A stretch of 64,000 bases of DNA, taken from contig JACMQW010000098.1 in assembly GCA_014376785.1 (NCBI GenBank), positions 23,689 through 87,688 on the forward strand, written 5' to 3'. Under the pieces are notes generated by a model. The model was not told the origin of the DNA and searched no databases. It saw nothing but the letters and a program-made list of their open reading frames with translations. The DNA is from Oligoflexia bacterium. Lineage in GTDB: Bacteria > Bdellovibrionota > UBA1018. Of the stretch, positions 20,956-30,391 are shown in pieces. A program made the translations under genes and the position numbers. Position 1 is the first letter of the stretch; each line of letters opens with the position of its first letter.

Positions 20956-21564
20956 ATGAAATACAAACGCAAAAATATCGCGCGCGCATTCGAGATCGAA
21001 ACGATCTGGAGTAAACGCGCGCCTCTGGGCCCCTATCCCGTTATTCTGGTGCTCGATGGTTTAAAAGCGGCGTTCAATGTGGGCAAGATCGTTCGGACGG
21101 CGAATGCGCTCGGGCTCCGCGAAGTTTTCCTCGTCGGCATGCAACCGTGGGATCCGGTCCTCGCTCGGGGTGCGCTGAAGGCAACCCGAACCCGCGCGTT
21201 TCTCACGTTGCATGAGGCGCTGTGCGCTTTGCGCGAGGACGGTTACACGGCCTATGCCCTCCATCCCCGGGGCGAAATCAGCTTGGGCGATATCGCTTAC
21301 CCGGAAAAAACCGCGTTCATCGTCGGGCACGAAGAGTTGGGTTTGAGTCTCCCGCTCGAGGAACAACCCGACGTGAAAGCCGTTCGCATCCCTCAATTTG
21401 GGATCGTGGAATCCCTGAACGTGTCGGTGGCTGCGTCGATTGCGGCTTTCGATTACTTGCGGGAGCGGAAGCTTCTCGGGACCGCGGACCCGCTGATTCC
21501 TCTTCCATCATCGCCCGCGACTGCCGACCCAGCGATTCGGTCTTCCGTTTTGAATCCGCCTTGA
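20956..21564 (+). CDS. SpoU/TrmH-family RNA 2'-O-methyltransferase
   Basis: 202 residues with the SPOUT trefoil-knot motifs: motif 1 KAAFNVGKIVRTANALG near residues 35-51, motif 2 AFIVGHEELGLS near 115-126 and motif 3 GIVESLNVSVAASIAAFDYL near 148-167. The Asn and Arg of motif 1 and the Glu/Asn of motif 3 support 2'-O-ribose methylation of tRNA or rRNA; the target is not determinable. A low-complexity Pro/Ser tail ends the protein. The gene is tightly spaced with the RlmM-like gene downstream (16 bases). Confidence 0.88.
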   Translation: MKYKRKNIARAFEIETIWSKRAPLGPYPVILVLDGLKAAFNVGKIVRTANALGLREVFLVGMQPWDPVLARGALKATRTRAFLTLHEALCALREDGYTAYALHPRGEISLGDIAYPEKTAFIVGHEELGLSLPLEEQPDVKAVRIPQFGIVESLNVSVAASIAAFDYLRERKLLGTADPLIPLPSSPATADPAIRSSVLNPP

Positions 21565-21580
21565 GACTGGAAATGATCCG

Positions 21581-22576
21581 ATGAGACGCACGCTTTACAC
21601 CGTTCCGCTTCTTCCGGCCGAGGTTCGAACGGAATTCCTCCGCGAAGCTAAACTAAAAAACGTGGAGCTGGAAGAACTGGAGGGAGAATTTTTTCTCGGA
21701 CCGGCGGATGCACCGAATTTGATTTGGGCAACTGACGTGACTCATGATGCGACCATCGTCGAGATCCCGTCCATCGCCGCGGGCGCGAAAAATCTGCGGG
21801 CCGCGGTGAAGCGAGAGTGGCCAGATTTGAAAAAATGGGGTTGGGTCTTACTCCCGGGCACCCATCATCGTCGCGCAACCCTGATCGCGAGCGAACTTCG
21901 CGCGAAAGAAGCCACGCCGCTCTCCTTTCCGGAGTCGCGACAGGAGGCGCCTTCACCGTTCATCGGTTTTTTTCTCACCGCGACTGACCGCGCAGTCCTA
22001 GTGCTGAACTCGCTGACGCCTTCGCCCGGGGGCGGAATCGAATTCCGGGAGGAAAAAGTAGGACCGCCAAGCCGCGCTTATCTAAAAATCTGGGAAGCCC
22101 TCACCCGGGTAAAACTTTCATCTGGGGTATTTCCTGCCTCGGGGGACGTCACGGTCGACCTCGGAAGCTGCCCCGGAGGATGGACTTGGGCGCTGGCGAA
22201 ACTGGGGTGCATTTGCCTAAGCGTCGATGGTGCCGCGATCGATGATTCCGTTTTAAAAATGCCGGGGGTCCGGTTTCTAAAAAGTGATGCTTTCAAGCTT
22301 TCACCGGAAGCGGTCTGCCGGGAACTCGGGGTGAAAAAAATCGATTGGGTCTTCTCCGATATGATCTGCGAGCCAAAACGCCTCGCCCCTTTTTTAAAAG
22401 CGTGGCTGGATTCGGGAGTTTGCGAAAATTTCATTATTTCAGTAAAATTTAAAGGCGAGGCGGATCTCGCGGCGATTCGCGAATTAGACGGATTAGGCGG
22501 TGGCAAGCTTCGTCACCTTCGTCAAAACAAACACGAAGTGACTTGGTTTCGGGTACCGGGGCTTAAGCGAATCTAG
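21581..22576 (+). CDS. RlmM-like FtsJ-fold methyltransferase
   Basis: 331 residues. The C-terminal half is a Rossmann methyltransferase: VDLGSCPGGWTWALAKLGC near residues 189-207 (SAM loop), LSVDGAAID, LKSDAFKL and DWVFSDMICEP (catalytic Asp region), then IISVKFKGE. These are the motifs of RlmM/YgdE, which makes Cm2498 in 23S rRNA, and of FtsJ-type enzymes. The N-terminal half is divergent and could be a THUMP-like RNA-binding module. The gene lies last in the rightward run; the hairpin at 22672-22716 follows. Confidence 0.78.
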   Translation: MRRTLYTVPLLPAEVRTEFLREAKLKNVELEELEGEFFLGPADAPNLIWATDVTHDATIVEIPSIAAGAKNLRAAVKREWPDLKKWGWVLLPGTHHRRATLIASELRAKEATPLSFPESRQEAPSPFIGFFLTATDRAVLVLNSLTPSPGGGIEFREEKVGPPSRAYLKIWEALTRVKLSSGVFPASGDVTVDLGSCPGGWTWALAKLGCICLSVDGAAIDDSVLKMPGVRFLKSDAFKLSPEAVCRELGVKKIDWVFSDMICEPKRLAPFLKAWLDSGVCENFIISVKFKGEADLAAIRELDGLGGGKLRHLRQNKHEVTWFRVPGLKRI

Positions 22577-22671
22577 CGGCATTTAAGTTTCACGGGTTTG
22601 GAAAATGATCGCGCTGACTGAAAGCCTGTAACGCTTCAGGCCCTAACCCTTCTCAATGATGTCCGCCCTCA

Positions 22672-22716
22672 AAGTGAAAGGCCCGAAACTCTAGAGAGAG
22701 TTCAGGCCTTTCAAAC
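22672..22716. terminator. Bidirectional hairpin terminator between convergent genes
   Basis: A long imperfect hairpin (GAAAGGCC / GGCCTTTC core, with an inner AACTCT/AGAGTT stem) sits between the RlmM-like gene and the convergent nrdA. A-rich and T-rich flanks on both sides allow termination in both directions. Confidence 0.65.
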
Positions 22717-22766
22717 TTAAGCGAGGTCATCGATCCGCTTGGCTGATCAACTCCGTCTCAAACAGA

Positions 22767-25199
22767 CTAACTTCCGCAAGAAATGCACTCGTTTGGATTA
22801 TCGAGCGAGCAGACAAGGTCCGCAGCCGTGGCGTCGGAAATTCGCGGCATTCCGGCATCACCCACCTTCGCACTCATCCCACCCGCGTCCATCGTCATCA
22901 TCGGCGCTGGACGGGCCGTGGCTGCAGATGCGGTAGCCGGTTGGTCGACGGTGAACTTCGTTGCGTCCGCAGCTGCTTTCGTACGGAGGTAATACATTCC
23001 CGTTTTCAATCCGAGTTTCCAGGCGGTGAAGTGCAGCGCGGTCAACTTCGCAGCGTTCGCCCCTTCCATGTGAATGTTCAAGCTCTGCGACTGATCGATG
23101 AAAGGTGAACGAGTCGCCGCCATTTCGACGATGCGCTTTTGTTTGATTTCCCAAACGGTTTTATAGATTTCGCGAATTTTAGCCGGAATTTCGGCGATTC
23201 CCTGGACCGATCCATTGTGCTGGATGATCTGATCTTTCAGAGACTTGCTCCAGAGACCGAGATCGATTAGGTCCGCAACCAAGTGCTTATTGATGACAGT
23301 GAACTCTCCCGATAGAACTCTGCGCGTGTACAAGTTCGAAGTGATCGGTTCGATGCACTCGTTGTTCCCCAGGATTTGCGAAGTACTTGCAGTTGGCATC
23401 GGAGCAAGCAAGAGGCTGTTTCTCGCGCCATGGGCTTTCACTTTTTCTTTTAAGCTGTCCCAGTTCCAAAGTCCGGATGGCGTCACATTCCAGAGATCAA
23501 ACTGCATTTTTCCTTCTGAAAGCGGTGAGCCCGGGTAGGACGTGTACGCTCCGTCTCGTTTTGCAATGTCTGAACTCGCCGACATCGCGGCATAGTACAA
23601 AGTCTCGAAGATTTGTTGGTTCAGCTCATTTGCTTCTGGAGATTCAAACGCCATGCGGAGCTTGAAAAAAGTATCGGCAAGACCTTGAACACCAATCCCG
23701 ATCGGGCGGTGGGTGCGATTCGAATACTCGGCTTCCGGAACCGGGTAGTAGTTCATGTCGATCACTTGGTTTAAATTCACCGTGACCTGATACGTGACGT
23801 CGTAGAGTTTTTCGAAATCGAATTTCCCGTCCTTCACGAATTTCGGAAGGGCAATCGATGCGAGGTTGCAAACGGCCACTTCTTTCTCAGACGTGTACTG
23901 GATGATTTCTGTACAGAGGTTTGAGGACTTAATCGTTCCGAGATTTTTTTGATTCGATTTCTCGTTTGCGCTGTCTTTATAGAGCATGAACGGAGAACCG
24001 TGCTCAATTTGCGACTCGATGATCGCGCCCCAAAGTTCGCGCGCTTTCACCGCACGCTTTGCGCGGCCTTCGGTCTCATACCGCGTGTAGAGTTCGGTAA
24101 ACGCTTTTCCGAAAACGTCGAAAAGGCCCGGAGCTTCGTGCGGACAAAACAGCGACCACATCTCGTCTTTTTCGACGCGCTCCATGAAAAGGTCATTCAC
24201 CCAAAGAGCGTAGAAAAGATCGCGAGCCCGAAGCTCTTCTTTTCCGAAGTTCTTCTTTAACTCGAGGAAATCGAAAATGTCCGCGTGCCAAGGTTCGAGG
24301 TAAATCGCAAATGCGCCTTTCCTTTTTCCGCCGCCTTGATCGACGTAGCGAGCGGTATCGTTAAACACACGCAACATTGGAACGATTCCGTTGCTCGTTC
24401 CGTTGGTTCCGCTGATGAAAGAACCCTTCGCGCGGATGTTATGGATCGCAAGCCCGATCCCCCCCGCACTTTGGGAAATCAGCGCGGTTTGTTTCACGGT
24501 TTCATAGATGCCTTCGATCGAATCGTCCTTCATGGTGAGAAGAAAACAAGACGACATCTGCGCCTTGTTCGTGCCGGCATTAAAGAGAGTCGGAGACGCA
24601 TGGGTGAAGAATCCCGTGCTCATGAGCTCGTAGGTTCGAAATGCGTTTTCCAGGTCTGCCCCATGAATCCCGAGTGCCGCTCGCATGATCATGTACTGGG
24701 GGCGCTCGACGATCTTTCCGCCCATTTTCAGGAGGTAGGATTTCTCGAGCGTTTTGAAACCGAAATAATCGTACTCGAAGTCCCGCACGTTTTTGATCGT
24801 TTGGTTGATCTTGTCTGCGTTTTTCTCCACGAGTTCATAGAGTTCGCGACTGACCAGCGGGGAGTGTTTTTTGGTGTGATTGGATTCATTTAAATAGAGT
24901 TTTTCGATGCACTCGCTGAAGGTCGCGGGCGTGTAGCGGTGCAAGTTCGACAGTAGGATTCGCGCACCGAGCGTCGAATAATCCGGATGCGTACTCGAGA
25001 GGTAGGCGCAAGTCTCCGCGGATAAAACGTCGAGTTCTTCCGTACTGATCCCGTCGTACATTCCCTCGATCGTCTTCTGGGCAATCAAAACCGGATCGAC
25101 GTAGGTCTCATTCAGCCCGATGGCTAGATTTTGGATCCGGTTTGTAATTTTGTCGAAGCTAACGGCTTCTAGTTTCCCAGAACGGCTTTTTACTTTCAT
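22767..25199 (-). CDS. nrdA: Class I ribonucleotide reductase, large subunit
   Basis: 810 residues from ATG 25199 (GAGGA nine bases upstream); a GTG/ATG further up would add about 19 residues. An N-terminal ATP cone (residues 1-90, [17 protein letters not shown]) provides allosteric control. Active-site elements are [22 protein letters not shown] and VAVCNLASI with the radical-site cysteines, and [15 protein letters not shown]. The C-terminus ECISCGS holds the CxxC redox pair that is re-reduced by thioredoxin or glutaredoxin. It reduces ribonucleotides to deoxyribonucleotides and follows nrdB by about 115 bases in one probable operon. Confidence 0.95.
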   Translation of the reverse strand: MKVKSRSGKLEAVSFDKITNRIQNLAIGLNETYVDPVLIAQKTIEGMYDGISTEELDVLSAETCAYLSSTHPDYSTLGARILLSNLHRYTPATFSECIEKLYLNESNHTKKHSPLVSRELYELVEKNADKINQTIKNVRDFEYDYFGFKTLEKSYLLKMGGKIVERPQYMIMRAALGIHGADLENAFRTYELMSTGFFTHASPTLFNAGTNKAQMSSCFLLTMKDDSIEGIYETVKQTALISQSAGGIGLAIHNIRAKGSFISGTNGTSNGIVPMLRVFNDTARYVDQGGGKRKGAFAIYLEPWHADIFDFLELKKNFGKEELRARDLFYALWVNDLFMERVEKDEMWSLFCPHEAPGLFDVFGKAFTELYTRYETEGRAKRAVKARELWGAIIESQIEHGSPFMLYKDSANEKSNQKNLGTIKSSNLCTEIIQYTSEKEVAVCNLASIALPKFVKDGKFDFEKLYDVTYQVTVNLNQVIDMNYYPVPEAEYSNRTHRPIGIGVQGLADTFFKLRMAFESPEANELNQQIFETLYYAAMSASSDIAKRDGAYTSYPGSPLSEGKMQFDLWNVTPSGLWNWDSLKEKVKAHGARNSLLLAPMPTASTSQILGNNECIEPITSNLYTRRVLSGEFTVINKHLVADLIDLGLWSKSLKDQIIQHNGSVQGIAEIPAKIREIYKTVWEIKQKRIVEMAATRSPFIDQSQSLNIHMEGANAAKLTALHFTAWKLGLKTGMYYLRTKAAADATKFTVDQPATASAATARPAPMMTMDAGGMSAKVGDAGMPRISDATAADLVCSLDNPNECISCGS

Positions 25200-25314
25200 G
25201 TCATTTTCCTCAAACTCAAACGTTAAACTACGTAATTTTTCTAGGGCCTGCGCCATGGCGTCCGATCTCAGTGCTTTAGCTATGGCTTTAAATCCCAGGC
25301 TTACAATTCAAGGC

Positions 25315-26487
25315 TTAGAATTCGGCGCTCAGATCGAAGCTCGATCCGTGACCAAATCCACCGCGGTTCCCCTGAGTGCCTTCGCCGTTACCGGTGGTGA
25401 GCACTCCCGCTTTTTGGTACTCGGCGACCTTCTTCTCAAAGAAATTCGTTTTGCCCTGAAGACTAATGAGTTCCATCCAATCAAAAGGGTTCGTCGAACC
25501 ATAATGTTTCGGCAGGCCAAGCGTCCGAAGCAGGCGGTCCGCGACGAACTCGATGTACTGGATCATGAGTTTTGAATTCATGCCGATGAGCGAAACCGGA
25601 AGGGACTCGCTGACAAATTCTTTTTCGATCTCGACCGCGTCTGTGATGATTTCGACCACGCGAGCGGGAGCGAGCGGTTCCAGCATCCCATAGAGGTGGC
25701 AGGCAAAGTCCGTGTGCAAGCCCTCATCCCGGCTGATCAACTCATTTGAAAAAGTCAGTCCCGGCATGAGCCCGCGTTTTTTCATCCAGAAAATAGAACA
25801 GAAACTCCCGGAGAAAAAGATTCCCTCGACCGCCGCAAAAGCAATCAACCTCTCCGCAAAGCTTTCGCTGGAATCGATCCACTTTAGGGCCCAGTCGGCC
25901 TTCTTTTTAACCGAAGGAACGTACTTGATCGCCTTGAAAAGGTGGTCTTTTTCTTTTGGGTTTTGGATGTAGGTGTCGATCAAAAGTCCGTAAGTTTCAG
26001 AGTGGATATTTTCCATGGCGATCTGAAACCCGTAGAAGCACCGAGCTTCCGGAATCGGAACGTCTTGGTAAAAACGGAGGGCGAGGTTTTCGTTCACGAT
26101 GCCGTCGCTCGCCGAGAAGAAGGCAAGGACGTGCGAGAGGTAATGTTTTTCGTCTGGGCTGAGCTTCGCCCAATCGCTTAAGTCTTGGTAAAGATCGATT
26201 TCGGCCGCCGTCCAAAAAGAAGCCATCGCCTTTTTGTAGAACTCCCAGATTTCGGGATGCTGAATGGGCATCAAAATAAAACGCTCTTCATCGCCGTAAG
26301 CTGAAAAATCCTTTGCGCGGCGAGGGGTCGCCGGTGCGGAATCGATCCCCTGGACAGGGAACATCGCATCTGTTTCGACAATGCCGCCGGCTCTGACTCC
26401 GACACCGACGCCGGCAGAGCTTGCCTGAATTGGCAGCGCCTCTTCTTTGACGGTTCCCGGGACAGCTCTTAAATTTGTGGTTTCCAT
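25315..26487 (-). CDS. nrdB: Class I ribonucleotide reductase, small subunit
   Basis: 390 residues. Diiron ligands and the radical tyrosine are present: [13 protein letters not shown] (Asp), [17 protein letters not shown] (Glu), [15 protein letters not shown] (Glu, His, Tyr) and a second ExxH ([14 protein letters not shown]). The first 60 residues are a non-conserved Gly/Ala-rich extension. ATG at 26487 follows an AAAGGAAAAGG/AGAGGA purine stretch. It generates the tyrosyl radical used by NrdA. Two NrdR boxes lie about 230 bases upstream. Confidence 0.95.
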   Translation of the reverse strand: METTNLRAVPGTVKEEALPIQASSAGVGVGVRAGGIVETDAMFPVQGIDSAPATPRRAKDFSAYGDEERFILMPIQHPEIWEFYKKAMASFWTAAEIDLYQDLSDWAKLSPDEKHYLSHVLAFFSASDGIVNENLALRFYQDVPIPEARCFYGFQIAMENIHSETYGLLIDTYIQNPKEKDHLFKAIKYVPSVKKKADWALKWIDSSESFAERLIAFAAVEGIFFSGSFCSIFWMKKRGLMPGLTFSNELISRDEGLHTDFACHLYGMLEPLAPARVVEIITDAVEIEKEFVSESLPVSLIGMNSKLMIQYIEFVADRLLRTLGLPKHYGSTNPFDWMELISLQGKTNFFEKKVAEYQKAGVLTTGNGEGTQGNRGGFGHGSSFDLSAEF

Positions 26488-26718
26488 TCCTCTACCTTTT
26501 CCTTTGAAGCGATTCCTTGAGGGAAAGCGTTCCCCTGGACCTGCGTGCTCCGAGCCCGCGTCCTACCTTGGATGATCGGCACGGACGATTGAACCCCAAT
26601 GTTTCAATCCCGTACTTTTTCACGTTTTGACCGACTTTTCAGAAACCCAAATCGCCAGGTGTGGCCCTCGGGGTGATGCTTTTAACTTTACGGAGTTTTA
26701 GAGCGCGGTCAACGGATA
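26488..26718 (-). other. Long nrdB leader, no gene seen
   Basis: About 230 bases separate the nrdB start from the NrdR boxes. The stretch holds no open frame with a ribosome site. I could not fit a known riboswitch to it. It may be an untranslated leader of the nrdBA transcript. Confidence 0.4.
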
Positions 26719-26766
26719 CCACTAGGGATTGTGGTGTGAAAAAATTTGACCCACTACTTATAGCGG
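26719..26766 (-). promoter_or_regulatory. Tandem NrdR boxes upstream of nrdBA
   Basis: Two 16-base palindromic sites fit the NrdR box consensus acaCwAtATaTwGtgt: CCACTAGGGATTGTGG at 26719-26734 and CCACTACTTATAGCGG at 26751-26766 (plus-strand reading). Their starts are exactly 32 bases apart, about three helical turns, which is the spacing known for NrdR operator pairs. They predict repression of nrdBA by the ATP/dATP-sensing regulator NrdR and place the promoter near here. nrdR itself is not in the window. Confidence 0.75.
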
Positions 26767-26880
26767 TTATTAGAAAGTCTTAGATCTTGATTTGATTCGG
26801 TTTTTCTTCAAAAACGGAGCGCCTCGTCGGAAAGACCTTAGATTTCATGCATTGCAGAAATGGCGGATGACGATGCCGCC

Positions 26881-27471
26881 CTACCGGAGCTTCGAAACGA
26901 ATCGGCTCCCAGCCAAATAATACCGCAAGCACCAGTCTCGGGCTTTAGCTGACGAATCGATTCCCCCCGGCGAGACGCTTCCACGTTGAATCCGCCAGAA
27001 ATTAACTTCCCCTCTCTCAATAAAAATTCGGGACCGGGAAGACGCCAAATTGAGTCCGTCGTCGTCTCTTTCGATCCCATAAAATCGGCAAAGTTTACCC
27101 GGACCGTTGGTTTCTAACCGCGAACCCCGCTCTGGTGGGGCTTCAGACAACGGAAAGGGCTCGGTCGCCCGAATCAGGACGGCCTCAGGCACTCCTCGCT
27201 CCCCCGTGACGGCATTCAGACAAAAATACATCCCGTAGATGAAGTAAACGTACGAAGTCCCTGGCTTGCCGTATATGGCCTCGTTTCTCGCTGTCCTTCG
27301 GCCCCCGAACGAATGGCAAGCCCGGTCTAGGACACCCAGATAAGCCTCTGTTTCTACGATTCGACTCCGCTTGAGACCCTCAGGCGTGCGCACGACGAGA
27401 GTCTGTCCAATCAGGTTTCGGGCGACTTCCTCAGTCGGAGCGAGGTAAAAACTCTCGGGAAGAACTTTCAT
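26881..27471 (-). CDS. 3-methyladenine DNA glycosylase (AAG/MPG type)
   Basis: 196 residues, typical for bacterial AAG-type glycosylases. Conserved blocks include VARNLIGQTLVVRTPEG, IVETEAYLGVLDRACHSFGG (catalytic Glu and damaged-base pocket), YGKPGTSYVYFIYGMYFCLN and VLIRATEP near the middle, with GPGKLCRFYGI in the C-terminal part. It excises alkylated purines and starts base-excision repair. It is transcribed towards nrdB with about 390 bases between, and diverges from the gene starting at 27498. Confidence 0.92.
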   Translation of the reverse strand: MKVLPESFYLAPTEEVARNLIGQTLVVRTPEGLKRSRIVETEAYLGVLDRACHSFGGRRTARNEAIYGKPGTSYVYFIYGMYFCLNAVTGERGVPEAVLIRATEPFPLSEAPPERGSRLETNGPGKLCRFYGIERDDDGLNLASSRSRIFIERGEVNFWRIQRGSVSPGGIDSSAKARDWCLRYYLAGSRFVSKLR

Positions 27472-27497
27472 TCAAAAAATGATAATGAGAAAATCCG

Positions 27498-28718
27498 ATG
27501 GCCAAACACCCGCGCGGAATCGCGCCCGAACTGCTCTTCACTCAAGTCCGCGGCACGATGCCGTACCTCTTCAGCGAATCGCTTGCTCAGGAGCATCCAG
27601 AGCTTGAACAGTTTCCGCCTGCGCGACTTTGGCGTGGGTTCATACCCGCAAATAAGGAAGAAAAAGCCACCGAACTTTCGCATTCCGATTATTTCCGCCT
27701 CTGCCTCTCTGCCCATTACCTCACTTGCGGAACCCCCGTACCCACCGATGTCGACAATCAGATCCGACTGAAGCTTTGGCCAGCAAAGCTTTCTCTCGAA
27801 ACAGCGATCGAAATGGCAGAATTTGTTCTCCAAAGTCGGCACTGGAATTTCTCCACCGTGTCGACTCGCTACACCACCGGGGCACCCGGATCGGCTTTAG
27901 AGAATGAGAAACTTTCAGGCCATCTCGGCGAGTGGTTTACGGTTTCCTGCGCCGCTTACTGCGCAATGAGAAAATCCAAGGTTCCGGAAGCGGTGGGAAT
28001 GGCTGAAAAACTTTTCACCGCCATCGAAAGCGAGATCGCTCGGCACTCGGAAATCTTCGGTTCGCTCTGGCGCGCAAAAGACGGCGCACGCAGCCTAAAA
28101 GCCGCCGCAAACATCGCGCACAACTTCGGCGACCTCGACCGCGTGATGGACATGTGGGAACTGCCCATCGGAGACCCCCTCCGACTGCGATTTTATAAAC
28201 TCACGGCATTGCCCTTTGATGGCGATAAAAACCTGCGCTATCAGGGTCGGCTTTGGGTCGCGGGTGAACTCTACAAATCAAAACTTCCGCTTGGAAGTTT
28301 AGGCAGCGGATCGCTTGCCTTAGAGAATCACCGGCATTTCGCCCTCCGAAAACCGAGATCCCTTCGCGAAAAACCAGAATTCGTACTACCCACTGCGCCC
28401 TTTTTTGATGACTGGGGGTTCGCTGTGGCGAAAGGTTTGAGTGAGGCGGACGGTCAGCCGAGCGCTGAACTGCTCGATGTTTTCGACACCTTGGCTGAAG
28501 CTTGGATTCGTCAGCCCGGAACGTTCGCTTACGGCCGCGGCCTACGAAGCTTTATGGTGACCCATCCAGAGCTTGAAAAACGATGGTCGCATTCCCCAGG
28601 CGCAGCTTCTTTGAGTCCCCTCCACTCGCAGGTCCTCGCCCTGCCAAAGGAAGCTTTCGAGGCCCTCTGGGGTGAAGCGGCGCTGGCAGAGATGGACGAC
28701 ATTCCTTCCCGCGCCTAG
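27498..28718 (+). CDS. Protein of unknown function
   Basis: 406 residues, soluble, no signal peptide or membrane helix. I do not recognise the family. Visible features are SHSDYFRLCLSAHYLTCG near residue 60, GHLGEWFTVSCAAYCAM near 140 and a Leu/Pro-rich C-terminal part. It stands alone between divergent aag and convergent rlmG genes, five bases from the latter's stop. Codon use matches its neighbours. Confidence 0.55.
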   Translation: MAKHPRGIAPELLFTQVRGTMPYLFSESLAQEHPELEQFPPARLWRGFIPANKEEKATELSHSDYFRLCLSAHYLTCGTPVPTDVDNQIRLKLWPAKLSLETAIEMAEFVLQSRHWNFSTVSTRYTTGAPGSALENEKLSGHLGEWFTVSCAAYCAMRKSKVPEAVGMAEKLFTAIESEIARHSEIFGSLWRAKDGARSLKAAANIAHNFGDLDRVMDMWELPIGDPLRLRFYKLTALPFDGDKNLRYQGRLWVAGELYKSKLPLGSLGSGSLALENHRHFALRKPRSLREKPEFVLPTAPFFDDWGFAVAKGLSEADGQPSAELLDVFDTLAEAWIRQPGTFAYGRGLRSFMVTHPELEKRWSHSPGAASLSPLHSQVLALPKEAFEALWGEAALAEMDDIPSRA

Positions 28719-28723
28719 ACGGT

Positions 28724-29905
28724 TTACTCCGTTCCGTCCGTGTCCGCTTTCAAGGAATCAAAAATCGTAAACTTGTGATTTTTCGCGACACCCGCGACGT
28801 TTCGGAAGGTGCGCCGAAGCTGGTCCCCGATTTTTAGATGCGAATTACCGATCACGCGGATTCTGCCGCCGGGTTCCAGCGCTTGGTGAGCATCGCGGAA
28901 CATCTGAGACGCGATGAAATCCCCGATGGTGCTCCCCTGATGGAAAGGGGGATTGCATAGCACGAGATCGACCGAATTCGCTGCTCCCGCTTCGAATCCA
29001 TTGGTCCAGTGGAATTCAGACGACGCCTGACCCTCTCCCGGAAAATACCGAGCGAAATTCAGACGAGCACTTTCAACCGCCATCCAAGAGTCATCGGTGA
29101 AAATCACGCGTGCTTTCGGCCATTTTAGTTTAGCCGCGATTCCGACGATTCCATTTCCGCAACCGATGTCGAGCACTGCTTCAGGAGTTTCATCAGGAAG
29201 ATGGTCGAGAAAAAATCGAGTGCCGATGTCGAGTTTATCCCGGCTAAAAACATTCGCCAGGTTTTGGAAAGGTTTTTTAAATCCTTCGATTTTTACGTCA
29301 GGCGCCGGGGCAAGCGACGCGGGAGTTTTTTCGAACTGGCAGAAAATCAATCGGGCCTTTTTCTTTGCCAGGCTGGTCGTCGTCGGACCGATGAATTTCG
29401 CGAGCAAATCAAAGCTTGAGTTTGCCTGGTGCTTCACCGCGTAGCCCGAAATGATCTTTGCACCCGGGCTCAAGTGATGACTGAGTCTGCGTAAAATTTC
29501 TTCGAAAAACGCCATGCTTTTTGGAATCTTCACCAGCACGACGTCGTAATGGCCCGAGAGACGAGCTAGGTCAGAAAACGGCAGAACTTTACCCGCGCTA
29601 TTGAGGTCCGCTGCTTTCGCGCTCACGAAAGAGTCGGTATAGGATTCGACCGCTGAACTTCCTTTGCCGTCTCCTTCGCTCTGGGCTTCAGCGAGAGTGA
29701 CCGCAGTGGCCAGCGCTCCGAAGCTGTCATTTACGACTAAAAGCCTTTTTCCATTCAAGTCGAGCGTTGCGAGGTGCTCGAGGATGAGTTCGTCAGCCGC
29801 ATCCCAGGCCTGCAACACTTCCCGTTTCCGCAGCGGATAGCGTTCCCATTCAGGATTGATTTTATAGCGAGAGTTGGCGGGTTCGGTCGTCTTTTCATCG
29901 GTCAT
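28724..29905 (-). CDS. rlmG: RlmG-like 23S rRNA (guanine-N2) methyltransferase
   Basis: 393 residues (E. coli RlmG 378) with two tandem methyltransferase-like halves. The degenerate N-terminal half starts RYPLRKREVLQAWDAADELIL and has LLVVNDSFGALAT. The catalytic C-terminal half has the SAM loop VLDIGCGNGIVGIAAK near residue 240 and the catalytic LCNPPFHQG motif near 315, the NPPF signature of exocyclic guanine N2-methylation. RlmG modifies G1835 in E. coli; RsmC is a close relative and a possible alternative. One base separates it from the upstream DUF1456 gene. Confidence 0.85.
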   Translation of the reverse strand: MTDEKTTEPANSRYKINPEWERYPLRKREVLQAWDAADELILEHLATLDLNGKRLLVVNDSFGALATAVTLAEAQSEGDGKGSSAVESYTDSFVSAKAADLNSAGKVLPFSDLARLSGHYDVVLVKIPKSMAFFEEILRRLSHHLSPGAKIISGYAVKHQANSSFDLLAKFIGPTTTSLAKKKARLIFCQFEKTPASLAPAPDVKIEGFKKPFQNLANVFSRDKLDIGTRFFLDHLPDETPEAVLDIGCGNGIVGIAAKLKWPKARVIFTDDSWMAVESARLNFARYFPGEGQASSEFHWTNGFEAGAANSVDLVLCNPPFHQGSTIGDFIASQMFRDAHQALEPGGRIRVIGNSHLKIGDQLRRTFRNVAGVAKNHKFTIFDSLKADTDGTE

Positions 29906-29906
29906 T

Positions 29907-30356
29907 TTAGAGGCTCATTCCTTTGAAAAGATTGCGGAGAAACTGATCGCCACATTCTCGGTAATTTCGGTGATCGCGTTTTCGAAAAAAAGCGCTGAGT
30001 TCGCTCTTCGATACCCGGAGGCCGGACTTTGCGATGATTTCGATGATGTCGACGTCTTTCAGTTCGAAGGCGACCCTCATTTTTTTAAGGACGACGTTAT
30101 TCGTCACCGGAACATCGAGGGGCGGGAGGGGCGATGCGGGATCTCGACCCCGCTTGTAAACAATCAAACCGTTCAGAAAGCCCGCCATCACTTCATGACT
30201 GAGAGGCGTATAACCGGCTTCTTGATCATTCATTAAGAAAGACCGAATTTCGTCCAATGTGATGACGGTCTCACCGAGGGCCGCAATTTCCACCAGACGA
30301 GCGTCCGTGATATTCATGAGATAGCGCAGTCCGATCAGTGCTTCATTGTTCGTCAC
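29907..30356 (-). CDS. DUF1456 (YehS-like) protein
   Basis: 149 residues from a GTG with AGAAGG five bases upstream. Two repeats of the DUF1456 module are visible: NNEALIGLRYLMNITDARLVEI and later NNVVLKKMRVAFELKDVDIIEI, each followed by a phrase with L-x-E-I-x-x-F. The family is small, cytoplasmic and of unknown function. It is co-transcribed with rlmG. Confidence 0.85.
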   Translation of the reverse strand: MTNNEALIGLRYLMNITDARLVEIAALGETVITLDEIRSFLMNDQEAGYTPLSHEVMAGFLNGLIVYKRGRDPASPLPPLDVPVTNNVVLKKMRVAFELKDVDIIEIIAKSGLRVSKSELSAFFRKRDHRNYRECGDQFLRNLFKGMSL

Positions 30357-30391
30357 TCGAGCCTTCTAACACCGGATCCTTGGGTTGATTC

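Noticed and set aside
5162..26860. A 19-base near-match between the CorA N-terminal region (5162-5180) and the end of the nrd upstream region (26842-26860)
   Set aside because: One mismatch in 19 bases between two places in 64 kb is close to chance expectation, and one copy lies in coding sequence.
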